This document shows, piece after piece, positions 1 through 7,168 of a stretch of DNA of 9,091 nucleotides. The notes beneath the pieces were generated by a model. It did no database searches, was not told the origin of the DNA, and saw only the letters and a program-made list of their open reading frames with translations. The stretch is from assembly GCA_900763885.1 (NCBI GenBank), contig CAAFLY010000215.1:1-9091 (forward strand), given 5' to 3'. Within the stretch, counting starts at the first letter, position 1; each line of letters opens with the position of its first letter. Origin of the DNA: Clostridia bacterium (GTDB lineage Bacteria > Bacillota > Clostridia > Oscillospirales > CAG-272). Made by a program: the position numbers and the translations under genes.

Positions 1-100
1 AAAGAGCGGTTGCGCGCCGCCTGTCCGTACCGGAACGCAAAAATGCACAATCGACAGTGAAAATCGGCGAAAAACGACCAAAAATGACTGTTTTTTCACG

Positions 101-226
101 AAAAACCATATATGAGTCCGCAAGAACCATATATGAGTCCTGAAGAATCATCCATGGTTCTTCAAAAACCACGGATGATTCTTCAAAAACCATAGATGGT
201 TCCGCAAGGCTCAAACTTGGTTCTCA
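101..226. repeat. Six 21-bp imperfectly palindromic tandem repeats
   Basis: Six consecutive 21-bp units start at 101, 122, 143, 164, 185 and 206. Units 1-5 share the form A-A-R-A-A-Y-C-A-T, two or three variable bases, then A-T-G-R-T-T/G-T-C and a variable pair; the sixth is clearly decayed and traces may continue to about 260. Each unit is close to its own reverse complement, for example AAGAATCAT followed by ATGGTTCTTC, so the array looks alike on both strands. The block is much more AT-rich than the genes around it. Because 21 is a multiple of three, the period equals seven codons. On the minus strand the units read EPSMVFE, ESSVVFE, EPWMILQ, DSYMVLA and DSYMVFR without a stop. There are no unique spacers between units, so it is not a CRISPR array. 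Its function is unknown; it could be an intergenic repeat family or the edge of a repeat-bearing reading frame. Confidence 0.85.
141..185. other. Long hairpin or cruciform inside the repeat array
   Basis: GAAGAATCATCC at 142-153 is the exact reverse complement of GGATGATTCTTC at 173-184. The outer pair 141-185 also matches. After one mismatch (154/172), TGGTT at 155-159 pairs with AACCA at 167-171. The result is a stem of about 18 pairs with one mismatch and a 7-nt loop (160-166). It arises because neighbouring 21-bp units are both palindromic and similar. There is no uninterrupted T-run directly after either arm, so a simple terminator is not the best reading. It could form a cruciform in DNA or a hairpin in RNA from either strand. 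Confidence 0.7.
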
Positions 227-248
227 ATTCTCAAATCTGAATATTGCA

Positions 249-277
249 TTCTCATCTGAAAGGGTGTATCCTATATA
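249..277 (+). promoter_or_regulatory. Weak candidate promoter for the small plus-strand gene
   Basis: TTCTCA (249-254) and TATATA (272-277) are separated by 17 bp, and each matches the sigma-A consensus at four of six positions. An overlapping alternative pairs TTGCAT (244-249) with TATCCT (267-272), also at 17 bp. Either would start transcription near 279-285, giving a leader of about 110 nt before the gene at 392. Neither is strong, so this is only the best available candidate in the gap. Confidence 0.25.
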
Positions 278-282
278 CAGGT

Positions 283-384
283 GAAAACGGCAGCACACCC
301 CCCAAAAAAACCGTTTTCCGAGAACATCATATGCCATTGAACAAAAATTCGCTGAGCGGAAACGGCAATCTTTCCGCAGAAAGG
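283..384 (+). promoter_or_regulatory. Leader with overlapping alternative stems ending at the Shine-Dalgarno site
   Basis: Four short pairings chain together upstream of the small gene. GAAAACGG (283-290) pairs with CCGTTTTC (311-318). CCGTTT (311-316) can instead pair with AAACGG (360-365). GCGGAAA (356-362) pairs perfectly with TTTCCGC (371-377). CTTTC (370-374) can pair with GAAAG (379-383) across a CGCA loop, with one extra U-G pair at 369/384, which would hide the AGAAAGGA ribosome binding site. Neighbouring pairings share bases and exclude each other, the arrangement expected of an attenuator or translational switch. The stems are short (5-8 bp), so chance is a real alternative. The leader matches no riboswitch class that I recognise. 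Confidence 0.3.
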
Positions 385-391
385 ACACACA

Positions 392-676
392 ATGGTCTCT
401 CAAATGTCGGAAATCAGAAACCTGTGCGTACAGACACAGCAGCTCGAACCCATTGGCATCTGTACATACACCCTCACCGAGGAGAATATGCCGGTGTGCG
501 GGAAGTCGTATCGCATCACGGTCACGCTCGACAACGCCAATCTCCACTTTACGGAATCCGTGCGCGACGTTACAACCATCCCCGATATTGCAATGCGTCT
601 GTTCTGGAAGGTCTGTCGCGGGCACGTTACTCCCATGACACTGCGGGATGTGCTGACGGATCTGCTGTCTGAATAA
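392..676 (+). CDS. Small DUF6514-like protein, 94 aa
   Basis: A 94-residue acidic protein with no signal peptide or membrane segment, hence probably cytoplasmic. Residues about 20-55 alternate as beta strands around Y-R-I-T-V-T-L. The C-terminal half looks helical and ends in a pattern of hydrophobic positions (V-T-P-M-T-L-R-D-V-L-T-D-L-L). This strands-then-helix layout, with the closing P-x-x-L-x-D-V-x-x-D-[FL]-L-like motif, resembles the DUF6514 family of small Clostridia proteins, whose function is unknown; the match is from memory and tentative. The ATG at 392 is chosen because AGAAAGGA lies 6 nt upstream; a second in-frame Met at residue 5 is less well placed. It stands alone on the plus strand, converging with the glycosidase operon, and is followed by a long hairpin terminator. 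Its leader contains possible alternative structures. Confidence that the frame is real is fair; confidence in the family name is lower. Confidence 0.65.
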   Translation: MVSQMSEIRNLCVQTQQLEPIGICTYTLTEENMPVCGKSYRITVTLDNANLHFTESVRDVTTIPDIAMRLFWKVCRGHVTPMTLRDVLTDLLSE

Positions 677-691
677 GGCAAATACGCGATG

Positions 692-781
692 AAAAACGGG
701 AAGACCCATCGAGAAGAGGACACGCGCGGGTACCGATTGCGGCATCGCGTCATATCGCTCCGGGACAGGCTTCCCGTTTTT
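692..781. terminator. Bidirectional terminator between convergent genes
   Basis: AAAAACGGGAAG (692-703) is the perfect reverse complement of CTTCCCGTTTTT (770-781). On the plus strand the stem is followed by TTTTTGTTTTT; on the minus strand the arm ends in five Ts. It lies 15 bp after the small plus-strand gene and about 100 bp after the minus-strand GH31 stop, so it can serve both. The 66-nt interior is unusually long for a terminator and can form smaller stems, such as ACGCG (722-726) with CGCGT (746-750) enclosing CCG (733-735) with CGG (740-742). The rest of the gap (782-879) shows nothing convincing. Confidence 0.65.
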
Positions 782-879
782 GTTTTTGGATTCTTTATGG
801 GGGATCACGGCCGGGTATGGCAGCGGTCGGTCGTCATTGGTCCGCTGGGGGGATCGTCTCCGCTTCATCCAATGTCTTG

Positions 880-2412
880 TTACACGCGGATAAAGTACGG
901 CAGCACATCGATCCCCGCCCCCACTGTAACGGTCGTACCACCGGTATAACACGTGCCGTCCACGTATCGCCAGGTGCCGCGCGGCAGGAGCACCTCACGG
1001 GTCCTGGTATCCGCGTTCTTGGACAGCACCGGGCAGACGAGGATCCGGTCGCCGAGCAGGAACGCATCCGTCACCGCCGCCAGCCCTTCATGGGGAAAAA
1101 CATATTCGAGGTATCGTACAATCGGCTCTCCGGTTTTTGCGGCGTTTTCAGCTATGGCGAGGATCTCATCGGCAAATTCCATGTGGATCCGTCCGGCATC
1201 CAGACAATAAGCGGCGTGCGTTTTGTCCAGTACCCGCCACGGTCCCGCGGAATATTGCATCATCGGCATGAGCGCGGCACATTGGGCATACCGGACAAAC
1301 AGCTCCGGATCGAGGGAGGGCGCACCGGGCAGAAAGTCCACAAACGATCCGCCGCCGATCATGTCGGGACAGCCGTAGGGAAAGCCGAGGATCCCCTGTG
1401 CAAGGATGTCTGTGACAAGCTTGGGGAGGGAATCCCACCGATGGGCCTTGTCACATAGCCGTTCGACCAGCGGCAGTCCGGCTCCCTTGTACGACGCGCG
1501 GAATTCGTTGTACGGAAATTGCGCGCCGAGCTTTTCCCACAACGCACACTGTTCATGCGCGGTCACATTGCCATAGGTGCAGTCGTCGTCGCGATAGAAA
1601 TACACGTCACCCGCGTCCATTTTGAAGCCGTCAAAGCCGTATTCGGTCTGCAGATAGCGCATGTTGTCGTAAAACCACTGATACGCGTCCGGATGGGATA
1701 AATCCACGACGGCGGAATAGCCGTTCCACCAGTGGCGGATCGCGGTATTGCCGTCCCGATCGCGCACGAGGTATCTTTTCGCCTCCAGATCGCGGAATTC
1801 CGCGGAATCCGGGGAGACAAACGGGCAGAGCCAGAGCATGACGGTGAAGCCCATGTCGTGCAGCTCCCGAACCAGCGCACCCGGATCGGGAATCGTATTC
1901 TGGTTGAACTCCCGGCTTCCGTAATAGCGCATCCAGCCGTCGTCGATCATCATGATCCCGGCAGGCAGACCGTTTGCGAGAATGGCGCGCGCATAGGCGA
2001 GGATCCTCTCGCTCGTCTGGTCGTAGATCAGCTCTGCCCAGGTGTTGTACTGCGGCTTGATAAAGAAGTCACGGGGCGGCAGAACACCAACTCCCTCTGT
2101 ATGGCGGAAATAGCGGTTATACGCGTCGAGATAGGCTCCGCGCAGGGTCTGGTATCCCTCATGCAGCGTGAGATCATCCGCCGCGTTTGTAATGGTGAGT
2201 GTGCCGTTCTCCGCGTCCACATCATACGGGGATTCGCTCCAGAGATACCGCCCCATGCTTGAGACGAGAAACGGCGCTTCCTGATTGCCGCTGAACTGTG
2301 TGGTCGCGTGCCAGTGGAATGTGGAGCTCGCGGAGAGCGGAAAGTCCCCGCCTTTGTCCACGCATAGCCCATACCAGTATTCGTTGGGCAGGATATGTAC
2401 CTGTAATTCCAT
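880..2412 (-). CDS. GH31 family alpha-glycosidase, short form
   Basis: A 510-aa retaining glycoside hydrolase of family 31, without a signal peptide and so probably cytoplasmic. A reduced N-terminal beta domain covers about residues 1-110. The TIM barrel follows, with MIDDGW at 155-160, the nucleophile block G-F-K-M-D-A-G-D (Asp266), a likely acid/base Asp321 in C-D-K-A-H-R-W, and P-D-M-I-G-G-G at 349-355. A C-terminal beta sandwich has V-L-L-P-R-G-T-W at 474-481. Most GH31 enzymes are 600-800 aa, so the N-terminal domain is clearly short. The D-A-G-D/E nucleophile block, in place of the D-x-N-E common in alpha-glucosidases, recalls the MYORG-like clade, in which alpha-galactosidase activity is known; substrate assignment here is inference. 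AGGAG sits 6 nt before the ATG, 15 bp after the GH78 stop. It is the last gene of the operon and probably finishes an oligosaccharide already trimmed by the GH78. Confidence 0.93.
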   Translation of the reverse strand: MELQVHILPNEYWYGLCVDKGGDFPLSASSTFHWHATTQFSGNQEAPFLVSSMGRYLWSESPYDVDAENGTLTITNAADDLTLHEGYQTLRGAYLDAYNRYFRHTEGVGVLPPRDFFIKPQYNTWAELIYDQTSERILAYARAILANGLPAGIMMIDDGWMRYYGSREFNQNTIPDPGALVRELHDMGFTVMLWLCPFVSPDSAEFRDLEAKRYLVRDRDGNTAIRHWWNGYSAVVDLSHPDAYQWFYDNMRYLQTEYGFDGFKMDAGDVYFYRDDDCTYGNVTAHEQCALWEKLGAQFPYNEFRASYKGAGLPLVERLCDKAHRWDSLPKLVTDILAQGILGFPYGCPDMIGGGSFVDFLPGAPSLDPELFVRYAQCAALMPMMQYSAGPWRVLDKTHAAYCLDAGRIHMEFADEILAIAENAAKTGEPIVRYLEYVFPHEGLAAVTDAFLLGDRILVCPVLSKNADTRTREVLLPRGTWRYVDGTCYTGGTTVTVGAGIDVLPYFIRV

Positions 2413-2427
2413 GGGATTCTCCTTTTG

Positions 2428-4611
2428 TCAGATTGCGCAGGTGCAGGTGATGTCGTCCTCCAGCGAGACAAACGACAGACCGTCCGGCAGGCAGATTTCC
2501 TTTTCGCCTTCTCCATCCGTGTGGACATGGAGTGTAAACGTGCCGTTTTTCTTCGTCCATTCCACAAATACCTTGCCGATACCGGTATATACCGTACCGC
2601 GGGCGTGGTCCCGTCCATCGATCCGGGGGGCAATGAGGATCCGTTTCTTCGCGGCGTCGACGGTACGCACACCCAGAATGGCGGCGGCAAATTCATAAAT
2701 GGCGATCGCACCCCAGGCATGGCAGTCACTGCGCGGCGCGTCCGGTGTCTCCGGGATGGTGGTACAGCCGAGAGCGGGAAGGGCGCGGAGCCGATTCATC
2801 ATCGCGTCCGCTTTATCGTACAGACCGACCGTCTCCAGGGCGCGGAACCAGAAATAAGCGTAGGCAAAGGTGCATTTCGCGTCCAAATCCAGAGCGTTTT
2901 CCATGATTTTCCGTGCGACCTTCCCCTCAGCGATCCCGGACAGCACGCACCAGACCTGCATATGCTGGCTATAGTATTCGCCCCGGAGATCGTCGCTGTA
3001 CAGACCGCGGTCCGCCCGATAGCATAACGATTGGATGGCGGAGGCAGTGCTGTCGGCAAGGGAGCGATATTCGTCCGCGGTGGATTGTCTGCCGCAGAGC
3101 ACATTCAGCTTTGCCGCCTCACGCAGGACATACACGTACATCGCGCTGACGATCGCCACGATCTTCTGACCACCGCACGAGGGAGCGCCCTGTGTACCGC
3201 CCCACGGACCGGACCAGTCAATGAAGTCCCAGTACATCGTTTTCGTGAGCAGGCCGCACGGGTCGAGATAGCCGCGGAACCATTCGAGCACCCCATCCAT
3301 GGCGCGCAGATTTTCCCGCACAAGGGACAGATCCCCGAACCGCCGGTAATGCTCGGCGACCATGAAGATGTAATAAAAGGAGAACGACGGGATAAACTGC
3401 TCCTGTGTGGTCGGATAACGGCTCGAAAGGAGTCCGTCCGCGCGTTGGGACAGGCGAAAATCGTGGATCGCCTTCCGTGCCAGTCGGTCGTCGTCGGTGA
3501 GCTGATAGTTGTAGAGCATCTGGAGGGAGGTGTCCATGCAGTACTGGAGCTGTTCATAGAACGGACAGTCCTCATAGCTCTCCTGCATACAGCGCATCAG
3601 GGTGGCGACGGAGATTTTCCACAGCGCATTGTCCTTCTCGGTGCCAAAATCACAATCGGTGGGCACGGTAAGCGGATAACCGACTTCAATAAACCGGAGC
3701 GACTCAAGCTGTACGTCTCCCTCGAGCTGAACCCGCATGATGCGCGCGGTGTGGTACCAGAACGGTTCAAACATGGTCTCTCCGTCCACCTCAATGGTAT
3801 CCACGGAGCCGTTGAAGGGAAGGGTGCGGTCGAGACGGTGCTTTTTTCCGCCGCCGTCGCCGAAGGATTCCGCGTAGGACAGCCGCACCTTGCCATGGCC
3901 TGTCGCGCGCAGCACCGGAAAGCCAAAGGTCAGCTCCTCGGCGATATAGTATTCGCCATCCGTGGTGGTAAACGGGACTTCCTTCTGATACAGCATCGGA
4001 ATCGGGCGCGGTGTGAGGAAGAGATCGTTGACGATGCCGTACATATACGCCTTCTCGCGCTTGGCGTTGACCGGGATCAGCACACGGGCGGGGATCCATT
4101 CCGGCGTATGCTGCCCATGCGCGTGCTCCTCAATCGTGCAGCAGGACAGATCCTGTCGTGTCATCCCGATCTCCGTAGTCGTGTCGACAGCGCATTCCCA
4201 ACCGCTTTCCGCGTTGGTACGCACCACCCTTGTTGTGCCATCGGAAAGCGTGATCGTCATCTCCATCGCCAGCGCGAGATTTCCGGTCCGCAGCACGCCA
4301 AAGAGATACTGGGGTGCTGCGACGTCACTCTTGTCGGACAGGCAGAGGACCCGGCAGTATAGGGTGTTCTCACCCCTTTTCAGATATGGCGCGAGATCCA
4401 CGGTGTCGTAATACCGCTCCTCGGCGGACGGACGGCAGGGACCGAAGGCGGCGCGCTCCCCATTGACAAAGAGCTTGTAGCGGGATTCCGCCGCGATGTG
4501 TGTTTGTGCCGATTGCGGCGCGTCGTCTAAGGTAAAGGTATACCGGAACAGATAAAAGCCGTTTTCGGAATACCGATGTGCCGGATGGGTGAGCCACATT
4601 GCGTTGAACAT
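2428..4611 (-). CDS. GH78 family alpha-L-rhamnosidase-like enzyme
   Basis: A protein of about 727 aa with GH78 architecture; residue numbers count from the upstream GTG. An N-terminal galactose-binding-like beta domain (about 20-180) carries Y-K-L-F-V-N-G-E and a Y-D-T-V-D-L-A-P-Y-L strand; a second beta region spans about 200-315. The (alpha/alpha)6 catalytic barrel (about 325-650) and a C-terminal beta domain follow. The block E-D-C-P-F-Y-E-Q-L-Q-Y-C-M-D gives Asp350, Glu355 and Asp362, the same spacing as D567/E572/D579 of Bacillus RhaB, with Glu355 as probable general acid. Glu623 in T-I-P-E-T, just before S-D-C-H-A-W (His633), is the probable general base. The usual R of the DCPQR motif is replaced (F-Y), so specificity may differ from classical rhamnosidases. 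No signal peptide is visible, suggesting action on imported oligosaccharides. Second gene of the operon. The ATG at 4611 is preferred to the GTG at 4617 because AGGAG lies 9 nt from the former and only 3 nt from the latter. Confidence 0.9.
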   Translation of the reverse strand: MFNAMWLTHPAHRYSENGFYLFRYTFTLDDAPQSAQTHIAAESRYKLFVNGERAAFGPCRPSAEERYYDTVDLAPYLKRGENTLYCRVLCLSDKSDVAAPQYLFGVLRTGNLALAMEMTITLSDGTTRVVRTNAESGWECAVDTTTEIGMTRQDLSCCTIEEHAHGQHTPEWIPARVLIPVNAKREKAYMYGIVNDLFLTPRPIPMLYQKEVPFTTTDGEYYIAEELTFGFPVLRATGHGKVRLSYAESFGDGGGKKHRLDRTLPFNGSVDTIEVDGETMFEPFWYHTARIMRVQLEGDVQLESLRFIEVGYPLTVPTDCDFGTEKDNALWKISVATLMRCMQESYEDCPFYEQLQYCMDTSLQMLYNYQLTDDDRLARKAIHDFRLSQRADGLLSSRYPTTQEQFIPSFSFYYIFMVAEHYRRFGDLSLVRENLRAMDGVLEWFRGYLDPCGLLTKTMYWDFIDWSGPWGGTQGAPSCGGQKIVAIVSAMYVYVLREAAKLNVLCGRQSTADEYRSLADSTASAIQSLCYRADRGLYSDDLRGEYYSQHMQVWCVLSGIAEGKVARKIMENALDLDAKCTFAYAYFWFRALETVGLYDKADAMMNRLRALPALGCTTIPETPDAPRSDCHAWGAIAIYEFAAAILGVRTVDAAKKRILIAPRIDGRDHARGTVYTGIGKVFVEWTKKNGTFTLHVHTDGEGEKEICLPDGLSFVSLEDDITCTCAI

Positions 4612-4620
4612 TGTCACATT

Positions 4621-4625
4621 CTCCT
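4621..4625 (-). promoter_or_regulatory. Ribosome binding site deciding the GH78 start
   Basis: AGGAG on the minus strand lies in the short gap after the ATPase stop codon. It is 3 nt from the GTG at 4617 and 9 nt from the ATG at 4611, which favours the ATG and removes two residues from the longest possible frame. Confidence 0.7.
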
Positions 4626-4637
4626 ATATAATCGAGA

Positions 4638-7133
4638 TTAGAAATCCATCGAATCCTGCTTTTTCTTCCACCATATGCGTATCGCACGGATCCCATGCCG
4701 GAGCGACTGCTGAATCCGGAGTACGGATAACATGATGAAAACGGTGAGCAGCAGCAGGACGCCAAGTACAAGACCGCTTTGTGCGGACAGAGGTGCAAAA
4801 TCGAATATGCCGTGCAGAACCGTGAAGCAGAAGAGCAGCGAGACTGTCATGGTGCCGCAGAGCAGACCGCGTTTCCAGTCGAAGGGGCGGCTGACCTGAA
4901 TCAGCACAAGAATGCCGACAAAGGACAGCACCACCGCCGTCATGGTGTAGAGATGCTCCAACGGGAAATCAAACACAGCGACAAACGCCTGCAATAACAG
5001 CACGATACAGAGATTGGTGATCCCGCCGGGCAATGCCGCACGGAGTACGTTGCGCATGAATTTTCCACGCACCCGGCTCTTATTCGGTTCCAGCGCGAGC
5101 ACAAAGGATGGGAACCCGATCGTCAGTGCGCTGATCATGGACAGATGGAGCGGTACGAGCGGATAGGGAAGATTTACAAACAGGAGGACAAAGGTGAGAA
5201 GGAACGAGAAAATGTTCTTCACAAGGAACAGGGAGGCGGCACGCTCGATGTTGTTGATGACCCGCCGTCCCTCTGCCACGACCGCGGGCATGGTGCGGAA
5301 ATTGTTCTCGAGCAGTACAAGCTGTGCCGCCTGACAAGCCGCGTCGCTGCCGGATGCCATCGCGATACCGCAATCCGCGTCCTTCAGTGCCAGCACATCG
5401 TTTACACCGTCGCCGGTCATCGCCACCGTGTGTCCCTTTTTCTGGAGTGCGCGGATCAGCTTTCGTTTCTGTTCCGGTGTGACTCTGCCGAATACGGTGT
5501 ATTTTTCGACCGCTTTGTCGTAATCCTCATCCGCGGCCAGCGTACCGGCATCCACCCAGCTTGCCGCGCGTTCAATCCCCGCCTGACCCGCGACCTCGGA
5601 AACGGTGCGTGGATTGTCGCCGGAGATCACCTTGACCGTTACCCCCTGTGCCGCGAAATACCGGAATGTCTCCCTTGCCTCCGGACGGATCCGGTTGGAC
5701 AGCGGGATCAACGCCATCGGAATGACAAGCGTGGGATCCAGTCCATCGGTTTGGGAGGGAATGCCGTCGTATTCCGCGAGCAGGACCACACGATACCCGC
5801 GTACTGCCCAGTCGTTGACGGTTTCCGAAACCTCGCCGATCCGCCCCTGCAGGATGAATTCCGGTGCGCCGACGATGTAGCTGCCCTCTCCGATAAAGAC
5901 CGCGCCGCTCCATTTGGCAGCCGAGGTGAATGGGATCCGCCGTTTGCAGTTCCAGACAGAGGGGGTACTGTAGTACTTCGCAACCATCGCGCGAGCCGTA
6001 TCGTTTTCCACATCCGCGCCGTCGTAAAAGGCGTTCAGAACGGTGCGGACCCGTTCCTCATTCTGCCCGCGGCACAGGATCGGATCGAGCGCCTCCATGG
6101 TTTCTTCTGTGATCGTTCCGGTTTTGTCCGCGCACAGCACATCCACACGTGCCAGAGTTTCAATGCAGCTCATATCTTGGACAAGCACCTTCCGTCGCGC
6201 CAAGCGCAGTACGCTCAGTGCCAGTGCGACGCTCGTCAAAAGATACAGGCCCTCCGGGATCATTCCGATGAGGGCGGCGACGGTCGATTCCACGGCTGCC
6301 TTCAGATCCACGTGGAGGATGTAGTATTGCTTGCAGAACAGCACGATCCCCATCGGGACAAGCGCGATACCGATGGCGCGAATGAGTCGGGTCAATGCGC
6401 GCATCATCTCGGAGTCGCCCGGTCCGGCGTCTTTTTTCGCTTCCAGCGTCAGCTTGGAGACATAGGATTCCGCGCCGACTTTGGTCAGACGGGATTTGCA
6501 CCGCCCCGCGATCACAAAGCTGCCGGACAGAAGCGGATCGCCGGGGTTTTTGAAGATCGCGTCCGCTTCACCGGTGATGAGAGATTCGTTCACCTGTACC
6601 TGTCCCGTACAGACGACGGCATCCGCGCAGATCTGATCCCCATGCGCGAATTCCACAATATCGTCCCGCACCAGTAACTCCGACGGGATCTGCTGTATTT
6701 TTCCGCCGCGCACCACGTTTAGCTTTTTGGAGGCGACAAGGGTCATTTTGTCGATGGTGCGTTTGGAGCGGATCTCCTGGAAGATTCCGATGGCGGTGTT
6801 CGTGATGGCAATACCGAGGAACAGCATATCCTCAAAGGAGCCGACCAGCGCGAGACAGATCGCCAGAATGATGAAAATGAGGTTGAAAAAGGTCAGGCAG
6901 TTGTCGCGGATGATCTGCCGTTCGCTTTTGACCGGAGAGGCGACCGGTGTGTTGACCAGTCCCTTTTCCATCCGTTCACGGACAGCGTCGCGGGACAACC
7001 CCTCCTCCGGCGACGCTTCTACAATCGGCAGAGCAGGGAGCGTTGAGGTGGGGTCCACCGTTTTTTTTCGGATGCTGTGCCTTTTTCCTTTGATTTTGGC
7101 TTGTTGTTTGGGAGAGCGCGTTTTTACATTCAT
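4638..7133 (-). CDS. P-type cation-transporting ATPase, probably Ca2+ (CtpE-like)
   Basis: An 831-aa integral membrane pump that uses ATP to move cations across the cytoplasmic membrane. The N-terminus is very basic for about 25 residues. The actuator domain carries T-G-E at 187-189. The phosphorylation site is D-K-T-G-T with Asp336. The nucleotide domain has F-T-S-A-A-K-W-S (Lys407) and V-G-A-P-E (421-425, a variant of KGAPE). The hinge is T-G-D-G-V-N-D (573-579). Ten hydrophobic segments are visible, near 78-98, 102-117, 249-266, 283-306, 636-655, 657-680, 700-722, 729-747, 758-778 and 784-806. Segment 4 holds P-E-G-L (293-296), as in calcium pumps, and segment 6 carries A-L-T-I-G-F-P-S-F, resembling mycobacterial CtpE. 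No CPC or other heavy-metal motif is present. The ion is inferred; Mg2+ or another cation is possible. AGGTGA precedes the ATG. It is the first gene after a strong promoter and leads the two glycosidases. Confidence 0.95.
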   Translation of the reverse strand: MNVKTRSPKQQAKIKGKRHSIRKKTVDPTSTLPALPIVEASPEEGLSRDAVRERMEKGLVNTPVASPVKSERQIIRDNCLTFFNLIFIILAICLALVGSFEDMLFLGIAITNTAIGIFQEIRSKRTIDKMTLVASKKLNVVRGGKIQQIPSELLVRDDIVEFAHGDQICADAVVCTGQVQVNESLITGEADAIFKNPGDPLLSGSFVIAGRCKSRLTKVGAESYVSKLTLEAKKDAGPGDSEMMRALTRLIRAIGIALVPMGIVLFCKQYYILHVDLKAAVESTVAALIGMIPEGLYLLTSVALALSVLRLARRKVLVQDMSCIETLARVDVLCADKTGTITEETMEALDPILCRGQNEERVRTVLNAFYDGADVENDTARAMVAKYYSTPSVWNCKRRIPFTSAAKWSGAVFIGEGSYIVGAPEFILQGRIGEVSETVNDWAVRGYRVVLLAEYDGIPSQTDGLDPTLVIPMALIPLSNRIRPEARETFRYFAAQGVTVKVISGDNPRTVSEVAGQAGIERAASWVDAGTLAADEDYDKAVEKYTVFGRVTPEQKRKLIRALQKKGHTVAMTGDGVNDVLALKDADCGIAMASGSDAACQAAQLVLLENNFRTMPAVVAEGRRVINNIERAASLFLVKNIFSFLLTFVLLFVNLPYPLVPLHLSMISALTIGFPSFVLALEPNKSRVRGKFMRNVLRAALPGGITNLCIVLLLQAFVAVFDFPLEHLYTMTAVVLSFVGILVLIQVSRPFDWKRGLLCGTMTVSLLFCFTVLHGIFDFAPLSAQSGLVLGVLLLLTVFIMLSVLRIQQSLRHGIRAIRIWWKKKQDSMDF

Positions 7134-7168
7134 AGATCACCTGTAGATCGGATAGCGTTCGTAATATG

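Noticed and set aside
101..226. CRISPR array
   Set aside because: The units are directly adjacent with no unique spacers, and no cas gene is near.
821..847. Hairpin CAGCGG / CCGCTG as a second terminator for the GH31 gene
   Set aside because: Only 6 bp with a 15-nt loop and no T-run on the minus strand; the 692-781 element is a better terminator.
224..952. Minus-strand 242-codon open frame
   Set aside because: It overlaps the GH31 3' end in another frame, runs antisense to the small gene and across the long terminator stem, has no ribosome binding site, and its protein is rich in Arg, His and Cys without a recognisable fold.
3031..4362. Plus-strand 443-codon open frame
   Set aside because: Antisense shadow of the GH78 gene, with no domain or ribosome binding site.
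5145..6677. Plus-strand 510-codon open frame
   Set aside because: Entirely antisense to the P-type ATPase, whose motifs are complete; the frame is open because of the GC-rich codon pattern of the real gene.
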